Notes under the pieces: model-generated
The model's database searches: none
The model's input: only the letters and a program-made list of their open reading frames with translations
Told to the model about the DNA's origin: nothing
Translations under genes and position numbers: made by a program
Shown here: piece after piece, positions 1 through 5,449 of the stretch
Layout: the number at the start of each line of letters is the position of its first letter
Position numbering within the stretch: position 1 is the first letter of the stretch
Source of the DNA: JALHSW01 sp038321755
GTDB taxonomy: Bacteria > Actinomycetota > Acidimicrobiia > IMCC26256 > PALSA-555
DNA length: 8,191 bases
Direction: 5' to 3'
Assembly (NCBI GenBank): GCA_038321755.1
Contig: JBBQFJ010000143.1
Coordinates: forward strand, 1 to 8,191

Positions 1-118
1 GGGGGGGGGGTGGGGGGGCCCCCGGCCCCCCCCGCCTATGGGGGGGGGGGGGGCGGCGCGGGGCCGGGGGAGGGCGTGCGCGCCCCCCCCTCCCCCGGCG
101 CCCCCCCCCCCCCCCCCC
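1..118. other. low-complexity poly-G/poly-C stretch, probable sequence artefact
   Basis: This stretch is made almost only of G and C homopolymers, including runs of ten or more identical bases (for example 1-10 and 41-52, and the C runs around 101-119), with very few A or T. It does not resemble the flanking coding DNA, which is GC-rich but mixed. Translated in the downstream gene's frame it stays open but gives only Gly, Pro, Ala and Arg. An asparagine synthetase would have the end of its glutaminase domain and a linker here. The simplest reading is a low-quality contig end with miscalled bases. A genuine G/C tract is possible but unlikely. Confidence 0.8.
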
Positions 119-1360
119 CGCCCGTACTGGTCGGCCGTCGACGCCGCGCTGGTCGCGGCCCGCGCCCCGATTCCCGCGGCGGACGCCGTCGACACGGTGG
201 AGAGGGCGCTGCGCGCCAGCGTGGCGCTACGCATGGTGGCCGACGTGCCGGTCGGCGCCTTCCTCTCCGGCGGCACCGACTCATCGCTCGTCGTGGCGCT
301 CATGCAGGCCCAACACCATGATCCCGTCCGCACGTTCACGATCGGGTTCGACGCGGAGGGCTACGACGAGGCCGCACGGGCACGCGCGGTGGCGAAGCAC
401 CTCGGCACCGAGCACACCGAGCTGTACGTGTCGCCGGCCGACGCCCAGGCCGTGGTGCCCCGACTCGCGTCGGTCTACGACGAGCCGTTCGCGGATTCTT
501 CGCAGATCCCGATGCTGCTGGTGTCGGAGCTGGCACGACGCGACGTCACCGTCGCGCTGTCGGGTGACGGGGGCGACGAGCTGTTCGGCGGGTACACGCG
601 GTACTTCGCGCTCGAGCGGCTCCGTCGGATCGCAGGTCTCCCGCGTGCCGTCCGGGCATCCGCGGCAGCACTGCTCCGGTCCCAGCCGCCGGCGCGCTGG
701 GACCGCATCGTGCGCGCGCTCCCGGGCCCGACGCCCGCGCAGCCCGGCGACAAGGTCCACAAGGTCGCGGGATCGCTCGGCGTCGAGCGCGATGACGTGT
801 ACCGCTCGCTCGTGCAGTGCTGGGACGCACCGCCGGTGCTCGACGGGGTCGAGCCCCCGACCGTCGTGGCCCCGCCCGCGGACTGGCCGGTGGACTCCGC
901 CGTCGAGTGGGCGATGCTCGCCGACACGCTCACCTACCTCCCCGACGACCTGCTCACCAAGGTCGACCGGGCGTCGATGGCCGTGAGCCTCGAGGCCCGG
1001 GTGCCGATGCTCGACCCCGGCGTCTTCGACGTCGCGTGGAGCATCCCGCTCGAGGCCCGGGCCGGATCGGGATCAGGTTCGGGCAAGCGTGTGCTGCACG
1101 ACGTCCTCGGCCGCCACCTGCCCCCGGACCTCGTCGGTGGGCCCAAGACCGGGTTCGGGGTGCCGTTCGGCGACTGGCTGCGCGGCCCGATGCGCGACTG
1201 GGCCGAGGACCTGCTCGACGAGCGGCGCCTGCAAGCCGATGGGCTCCTGGATGTGGCGGCGGTGCGCACCGCGTGGGACGAGCACCGCTCGGGTCGCCAC
1301 GACCGACGTCACCAGCTCTGGGCGGTCCTCATGTTCGAGGCCTGGCGGGACGGCGCGTAG
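119..1360 (+). CDS. asnB: asparagine synthase (glutamine-hydrolysing)-like amidotransferase, 5' part missing
   Basis: This is the C-terminal ATP-pyrophosphatase (synthetase) half of an AsnB-type enzyme. The family uses ammonia released from glutamine by an N-terminal class II glutaminase domain to amidate an adenylated carboxylate, normally aspartate. Visible motifs are the PP-loop SGGTDSS (nt 266-286), SGDGGDELFGGY (nt 560-595), LPDDLLTKVDRASM with a following SLEARVP (from about nt 938), and KTGFGVPFGDWLRG near the C-terminus. Family similarity begins at about PRPYWS, immediately after the poly-G/C stretch. The open frame continues to the window edge, but an in-frame ATG at 38 lies inside the artefact and is not a credible start. 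Full enzymes run to about 600 residues, so the whole glutaminase domain (with its catalytic Cys) is missing. The PP-loop has Thr where Ile or Leu is usual, and a Gly-Ser run (nt 1064-1084) interrupts the C-terminal half. In a polysaccharide locus the substrate might be a uronic acid rather than aspartate, which is inference. Confidence 0.9.
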   Translation, partial: RPYWSAVDAALVAARAPIPAADAVDTVERALRASVALRMVADVPVGAFLSGGTDSSLVVALMQAQHHDPVRTFTIGFDAEGYDEAARARAVAKHLGTEHTELYVSPADAQAVVPRLASVYDEPFADSSQIPMLLVSELARRDVTVALSGDGGDELFGGYTRYFALERLRRIAGLPRAVRASAAALLRSQPPARWDRIVRALPGPTPAQPGDKVHKVAGSLGVERDDVYRSLVQCWDAPPVLDGVEPPTVVAPPADWPVDSAVEWAMLADTLTYLPDDLLTKVDRASMAVSLEARVPMLDPGVFDVAWSIPLEARAGSGSGSGKRVLHDVLGRHLPPDLVGGPKTGFGVPFGDWLRGPMRDWAEDLLDERRLQADGLLDVAAVRTAWDEHRSGRHDRRHQLWAVLMFEAWRDGA

Positions 1361-1444
1361 CGTGCGGCCCGTGGTGAAAGGAGCAGGAGCGGGAGCGCGG
1401 GCAGGCGCCCGGTCGGGCGGGCAGTCGGGCCGGGGGGAGACCTC

Positions 1445-2515
1445 ATGACCGGTTCGTGGTGGGAGTACGCGGCCGCGTTCGGTGGCGCGCTGCTGCTCGC
1501 GCTCGTCCTCACCCCGGTGGCTCTGCGCCTCGCCGAGCGGCGCGACATCCTCGATCACCCGGGTGAGCACAAGCGCCATGACTCGCCCGTCCCGTACCTG
1601 GGCGGGCTCGCGATGGTCACCGCGCTCTCGATCGCGGTGCTCGTGGTCGGGCTGGTGCGCCCACCCGAGTCGGGCTTCGACGAGCTCGCAGCGGTGCTCG
1701 GGATGGCGATCGTGCTCAGCGTGGTCGGCCTCCTCGACGACCTGCGCGGCCTCGGGTTCACGGTGCGGCTCGTCCTCGAGGCCGCGGCCGGGATCGGCGT
1801 GTGGGCGGTGGGCGCGGGCGTGCAGTTCACCGGCTCCGGCCCGCTGAACGCGCTCGTCACGATGATCTGGGTCGTCGGCATCACGAACGCGTTCAACCTG
1901 CTCGACAACATGGACGGCCTCTCGGCCGGTGTGGCCGCGATCGCCGCCGCGTCCTTCTTCGTCATCGCCCAGGTCGAGGGCCAGTTCCTGGTGGCCGCGC
2001 TCGCCGCGGCGCTCGCCGGGTGCGCGCTCGGCTTCCTGCGCCACAACTTCCACCCGGCCCGCATCTACATGGGCGACGCCGGGAGCCTGTACCTCGGCTT
2101 CGTGCTCGCCTACGTGGGGCTCAAGCTCCGCTTCAACGCGCCCGAGGACATCACCTTCCTCGTGCCGGTGATCGTCCTCGGCGTTCCCATCCTCGACACC
2201 ACGCTCGTCACCATCGCCCGGCTGCGCCACGGGCGGAGCCCGTTCCAGGGGGGCCGCGACCACATCAGCCACCGGCTGGTGCACCTGGGCCTGCCCGTGC
2301 CGGCGGCCGTGGGCACCATCTACGTGGCCGCCGGCAGTCTCGGCGTGATCGCGCTGGTGATCAGCCGGGTGGACCGCACCTCCGCGTACCTCCTGGCCGG
2401 CCTGGTCGCCGTCCTGGGCGCCATTGCCTGCTTCGCCCTCGGGCAGGTGCCGGTCTACGACGACCCCGCGCCGCCGGAGGAGCCGGCCAGAGGAGATCAG
2501 GAGGACGGGGGCTAG
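1445..2515 (+). CDS. wecA: polyprenyl-phosphate sugar-1-phosphate transferase, WecA/MraY family
   Basis: This is an integral membrane enzyme of 356 residues, a normal length for the family. The family transfers a HexNAc-1-phosphate from a UDP-sugar to undecaprenyl (or decaprenyl) phosphate on the inner face of the membrane, the first step of many lipid-linked glycans. Conserved cytoplasmic motifs appear in order: HKRHDSPVPYLGG (residues 42-54), the Asp pair in LLDDL (98-99), NAFNLLDNMDGLSAG (148-162), IYMGDAGSLYLGF (207-219) and GRDHISHRL (270-278), which matches the WecA-type His loop better than the MraY signature. About ten hydrophobic segments are spread along the chain, and an acidic, Pro-rich tail ends it. 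GGGGGGAG (1432-1439) sits five bases before the ATG. An 84-bp gap separates it from the amidotransferase, so a promoter there is possible, though none is clear. The methyltransferase begins 10 bases after its stop. Family assignment is firm; the sugar (GlcNAc, GalNAc or another) cannot be read from the sequence. Confidence 0.92.
   Translation: MTGSWWEYAAAFGGALLLALVLTPVALRLAERRDILDHPGEHKRHDSPVPYLGGLAMVTALSIAVLVVGLVRPPESGFDELAAVLGMAIVLSVVGLLDDLRGLGFTVRLVLEAAAGIGVWAVGAGVQFTGSGPLNALVTMIWVVGITNAFNLLDNMDGLSAGVAAIAAASFFVIAQVEGQFLVAALAAALAGCALGFLRHNFHPARIYMGDAGSLYLGFVLAYVGLKLRFNAPEDITFLVPVIVLGVPILDTTLVTIARLRHGRSPFQGGRDHISHRLVHLGLPVPAAVGTIYVAAGSLGVIALVISRVDRTSAYLLAGLVAVLGAIACFALGQVPVYDDPAPPEEPARGDQEDGG
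2499..2504 (+). promoter_or_regulatory. strong Shine-Dalgarno site unusually far from the methyltransferase ATG
   Basis: AGGAGG is a perfect match to the anti-Shine-Dalgarno core, but 21 bases separate it from the only ATG that fits the protein (2526). No in-frame ATG, GTG or TTG lies between. The only near-cognate in-frame codon is ATT at 2517, with 12 bases of spacing. A G-run at 2507-2511 could act as a weaker site for the ATG. Because the site lies inside the end of the upstream gene, reinitiation after its stop at 2515 may also help. Confidence 0.4.
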
Positions 2516-2525
2516 CATTGTCCAG

Positions 2526-3410
2526 ATGCTGGACCCCGAAGCCGTGGTGGAGTCGCGCCCGGCCCCGATCGAGTTCGGGAGCTACTACTACTCGCACGAC
2601 TGCGGTCCGACGGCGTACGGCCGGACGGAGGAGTGGCTCTCCCTGTTCTCCCGCCTCGCCGATCGCATCGTCGACGAGCTCGCCCCCCAGCGCGTCCTCG
2701 ACGTTGGTTGCGCCCTCGGGCTCCTCGTCGAGGCGCTCCACGCCCGGGGCGTGGACGCGTGGGGGATCGACATCTCCGACTATGCCATCTCGCAAGTGCA
2801 CGAGTCGGTCGCTGATCGCTGCTTCGTCTCGGGGGTCACCGAGCCGCTGCCCGAGGTGATCTCGGGCGACTTCGACCTGGTGACCTGCATCGAGGTGGCC
2901 GAGCACATCCCGGCGGAACACGGTCCGGCGTCGATCGCCCGCCTCGCCGAGCTCGGCCAGCGTGTCCTCTTCTCCTCGGAGCCCACCGACTACGCGGAGC
3001 CCACCCACGTGAACGTGCTCCCGCCCGAGGACTGGTCGGTGCTGTTCGCTCGCTCGGGCATGTACCGGAACCTCGACACCGACGTCAGCTACCTAACCCC
3101 GTGGGCGGTGCTCTACGAACGCCTCGACGACCGACCGGCCGAGGTGCTCCGCCGCTACGACCGTGCCGTGACCCGGCTCGCCGACGAGGCACGCCAGGTG
3201 CGCGCGTCGGCGCTGCGGCTCCAGGCCGACATCGCGGGGCTCCAAGACGACGAGGCCGCGAAGCTCCGCGTGCAGCTCGACGAGGCGACCGAACGGCTCG
3301 CCATCGCGGAAGCCGGCGCTGCGGCCGCGTCCCAGCTCCTCGAGACGCGCAGTGGCCGCGCGTTGCAGGCGTACCACGCGGCCCGGACGCAGCTCCGGCG
3401 CAAGCAGTAG
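2526..3410 (+). CDS. class I SAM-dependent methyltransferase with C-terminal coiled coil
   Basis: This is a 294-residue soluble protein. A short N-terminal segment (EFGSYYYSHDCG, residues 16-27, then YGRTEEW) precedes a Rossmann-type methyltransferase core. The SAM-binding motif I is VLDVGCALG (57-65), an acidic residue ends strand 2 (GIDISD, 80-85), and FDLVTCIEVAEHIP (116-129) is the strand-4 motif typical of the Methyltransf_23/11 type. HVNVLPPEDW (161-170) is also typical of sugar-locus methyltransferases. Residues 204-275 are rich in Arg, Glu, Leu and Ala with heptad spacing (V215, L218, A222, V225, A229, L232, I236, L239, then L247, L251, A254, L258), predicting a coiled coil, followed by a basic tail. 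The start at 2526 keeps the conserved N-terminal segment. An open frame extends upstream to 2424 but lies inside the WecA-like gene. It sits 10 bases after that gene and 6 before the Wzm gene. Acting on a glycan is inferred from context. Capping of the chain end is the most interesting option, but modification of a sugar nucleotide or of an internal residue is equally possible. Confidence 0.88.
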   Translation: MLDPEAVVESRPAPIEFGSYYYSHDCGPTAYGRTEEWLSLFSRLADRIVDELAPQRVLDVGCALGLLVEALHARGVDAWGIDISDYAISQVHESVADRCFVSGVTEPLPEVISGDFDLVTCIEVAEHIPAEHGPASIARLAELGQRVLFSSEPTDYAEPTHVNVLPPEDWSVLFARSGMYRNLDTDVSYLTPWAVLYERLDDRPAEVLRRYDRAVTRLADEARQVRASALRLQADIAGLQDDEAAKLRVQLDEATERLAIAEAGAAAASQLLETRSGRALQAYHAARTQLRRKQ

Positions 3411-3416
3411 GGCGGC

Positions 3417-4241
3417 ATGGCTCGATTCTCGGAGTACCGCGAGACCCGCGAGCTGACGACGAACTTGATCCTGCGTGAGCTGCGGGGCAAGTACAAGCGG
3501 TCGACGCTGGGCTGGGGATGGTCACTGCTCAACCCGCTCGCCACGATCGCGATCTACTGGATCGTCTTCGGTCAGCTGCTGAAGGTCGTGCCACCCATCG
3601 GCGACCCCAGCGGCCTCCAGAGCTTCGTCCTGTTCCTGGTGTGTGGTCTGCTCCCGTTCCGCTTCTTCAGCGACTCGATGCTCCAGGGCACCGACTCGCT
3701 GCTCGCGAACGCGAACCTCATCAAGAAGGTGTACTTCCCACGGGAGCTCCTGCTCATCTCGACGATCGGATCCCTGCTCGTCTCGTTCCTGATCGAGCTC
3801 GGCGTGCTCTGCGTGCTGCTGCTCATCGTCGGGAACATGATCATCCCGTGGCTCCCGGTCGCGCTGCTCATCGTCGCGTTGACGACGTGCTTCGTCCTGG
3901 GCATCGTGTTCATGCTCGCGCCGATGAACGTGTACCTGCGCGACGTGAAGCACCTGGTGAACATCGCGCTGCAGGTGCTCTTCTACTCCGCGCCGATCGT
4001 GTACCCGGTCACGCTGGTGCCGAAGCACAGCGAGATCCTCGGGATGAACGTCCCGGTGCGCGCGATCTACGAGCTCAACCCGCTGGTCTCGATGGTCGGG
4101 CTCTACCGGTCGGTGTTCTACGACCTTCGCTTCCCACCGATCGGCGACCTGGCCTACTTCGCGGCCTGGTCGATCGGCATGCTCGTCGTCGGCCACTGGA
4201 TCTTCGGGCGCCTCGACCGTCGGATCGCGGAGGAAGTGTGA
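3417..4241 (+). CDS. wzm: polysaccharide ABC exporter permease, Wzm/TagG type (ABC-2)
   Basis: This is a 274-residue membrane protein, the usual length for Wzm/TagG permeases, which pair with a Wzt ATPase to move a complete lipid-linked polysaccharide across the inner membrane. The N-terminal amphipathic segment carries the family signature RELRGKYKRSTLGWGWSLLNP (residues 20-40, split here by its conserved Gly, Trp and Pro), leading into the first membrane helix (about 34-55). Further hydrophobic segments lie at about 68-85, 111-138, 143-170, 179-200 and 245-265, giving six. LLANANLIKKVYFPREL (95-111) is the typical coupling-helix region, and NVYLRDVKHL (171-180) and YELNPL (218-223) are also conserved. 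The ATG at 3417 follows the methyltransferase stop by six bases, with only a weak AGGGCGG upstream, so translation is probably coupled. Its TGA overlaps the GTG start of the ATPase gene. The family call is secure; the exported polymer is unknown. Confidence 0.95.
   Translation: MARFSEYRETRELTTNLILRELRGKYKRSTLGWGWSLLNPLATIAIYWIVFGQLLKVVPPIGDPSGLQSFVLFLVCGLLPFRFFSDSMLQGTDSLLANANLIKKVYFPRELLLISTIGSLLVSFLIELGVLCVLLLIVGNMIIPWLPVALLIVALTTCFVLGIVFMLAPMNVYLRDVKHLVNIALQVLFYSAPIVYPVTLVPKHSEILGMNVPVRAIYELNPLVSMVGLYRSVFYDLRFPPIGDLAYFAAWSIGMLVVGHWIFGRLDRRIAEEV
4229..4234 (+). promoter_or_regulatory. ribosome binding site supporting the GTG start of wzt
   Basis: GGAGGA lies three bases before the GTG at 4238, inside the last codons of the permease gene. 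The spacing is somewhat short. The GTG overlaps the permease stop (GTGA, 4238-4241), and the protein from this point begins as Wzt ATPases usually do. The open frame continues far upstream to 3518, but that part is only another reading of the permease gene. Confidence 0.6.
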
Positions 4242-5449
4242 GCCTCGGTCCCGCGATCACCGTCGCCGGCGTCTCCAAGAAGTACCGGAAGTACCACGAG
4301 CGCAACCAGTCGCTGAAGGCGTCAGTGATGCGCGGTCGACGCGCCCGCTACGACGAGTTCTGGGCGCTGCGCGACGTCACCCTCGACATCGCAACCGGCA
4401 CCACCTACGGGCTCGTGGGCGAGAACGGCTCCGGGAAGAGCACCCTGCTGAAGTGCATGGCGCGCATCCTGCGTCCCGACGGCGGCGACCTCGTCGTGCA
4501 CGGCAAGGTGTCGGCACTGCTCGAGCTGGGTGCGGGCTTCCATCCCGAGCTCAGCGGCCGCGAGAACGTCTTCCTCAACGGTGCGCTGCTCGGGATGGGG
4601 AAGAAGGAGATCACGAGCCGCTTCGACGACATCGTGGGCTTCGCTGGGCTCGAGGAGTTCATCGACTCACCGGTCAAGAACTACTCGTCCGGCATGTACG
4701 TGCGCCTCGGCTTCGCGGTGGCCATCCACGTCGATCCCGACGTGCTGCTCGTCGACGAGGTCCTGGCCGTCGGCGACGCCGAGTTCCAGGAGCGCTGCAC
4801 CGAGAAGTTCGGCGAGCTCCGCAACTCGGGCAAGACGATCGTGATCGTGTCGCACGCGCTGGAGTCGATCCGGACCCTGTGCGACGAAGCCGCGTTCCTC
4901 GAGCACGGCATCCTGCGCAACGTCGGACCGGCCGCCGACATCTGCGACCAGTACCTCGACGAGGTGCACGCGAACCGTACCGACGGCAGCCTCGACGGCT
5001 TGCGCTTCGGGTCCGGTGAGGCGCGCGTCGAGCAGATCGAGCTCCTGGGCGCGGACGGAAGGGCGACGCACGACGTGCGCACCGGCGACGAGGTCACGAT
5101 ACGGCTCCACTACCAGGCCGACGAACCGATCGAGCAGCCCGTGTTCGGACTCGGCATCTCACGCGTCGACGGGGTCCACATCTCCGGACCGAACACGCGC
5201 GACGCCGACGTGATCCCCGAGAAGATCTTCGGTGCCGGCACCGTCGACTTCAAGATCGAGCGGTTGCTGATCGTGCCGGGCACCTACGCGATCAGCGCTT
5301 CGCTGTACGACTACCACCGCGTCCATGCGTACGATTCCCGTCGCGACCTGCATCGCTTCGACGTCGCCAGCGGTGAGCCCAACGAACGGTTCGGGGTCGT
5401 CGCGCTCGGCGGCACCTGGGACATCACCCCGACGGAGGGCCCCGAATGA
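4238..5449 (+). CDS. wzt: polysaccharide ABC exporter ATPase, Wzt type, with C-terminal recognition domain
   Basis: This is a 403-residue cytoplasmic ATPase that should power the Wzm permease encoded just upstream. The nucleotide-binding domain covers about residues 1-245, with Walker A GENGSGKST (61-69), signature YSSGMYVRLGFA (149-160), Walker B DVLLVDEVLAVGD (168-180, catalytic Glu174) and the switch His206 in IVSHAL. The LELGAGFHPELSGREN segment (95-110) is typical of the Wzt/TagH group. Residues of about 255-400 form a second, beta-rich part (for example VTIRLHYQADEPIEQPVFGL, 286-305), matching the Wzt C-terminal domain. In E. coli O8/O9a that domain binds the modified end of the O-polysaccharide; TagH-like or short Wzt proteins lack it. 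Its presence suggests that export here requires recognition of a feature on the glycan. It starts at GTG inside the permease stop and ends in ATGA overlapping the next gene, so the three proteins are probably made in step. Confidence 0.95.
   Translation: MSLGPAITVAGVSKKYRKYHERNQSLKASVMRGRRARYDEFWALRDVTLDIATGTTYGLVGENGSGKSTLLKCMARILRPDGGDLVVHGKVSALLELGAGFHPELSGRENVFLNGALLGMGKKEITSRFDDIVGFAGLEEFIDSPVKNYSSGMYVRLGFAVAIHVDPDVLLVDEVLAVGDAEFQERCTEKFGELRNSGKTIVIVSHALESIRTLCDEAAFLEHGILRNVGPAADICDQYLDEVHANRTDGSLDGLRFGSGEARVEQIELLGADGRATHDVRTGDEVTIRLHYQADEPIEQPVFGLGISRVDGVHISGPNTRDADVIPEKIFGAGTVDFKIERLLIVPGTYAISASLYDYHRVHAYDSRRDLHRFDVASGEPNERFGVVALGGTWDITPTEGPE

Noticed and set aside
1361..1444. Promoter or attenuator between the amidotransferase and wecA genes
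   Set aside because: There is a small GC hairpin (CGGGC/GCCCG, 1398-1411) and purine-rich GGAGC repeats, but no recognisable -35/-10 pair or T-run, so nothing can be supported.
1073..2518. 481-codon open frame on the minus strand
   Set aside because: It is antisense to the WecA-like gene and part of the amidotransferase gene. Its translation is a His/Arg/Glu/Asp-rich mixture typical of antisense reading in GC-rich DNA, whereas the plus-strand proteins have clear family motifs.
2424..2525. Upstream extension of the methyltransferase frame
   Set aside because: It lies within the end of the WecA-like gene, is low-complexity Arg/Ser/Thr/Pro and adds nothing conserved.
3518..4237. Upstream extension of the wzt reading frame
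   Set aside because: The extra 240 codons overlap the Wzm gene in another frame and are Arg/Pro/Ala-rich with no domain. The GTG at 4238 with GGAGGA upstream fits the family N-terminus.
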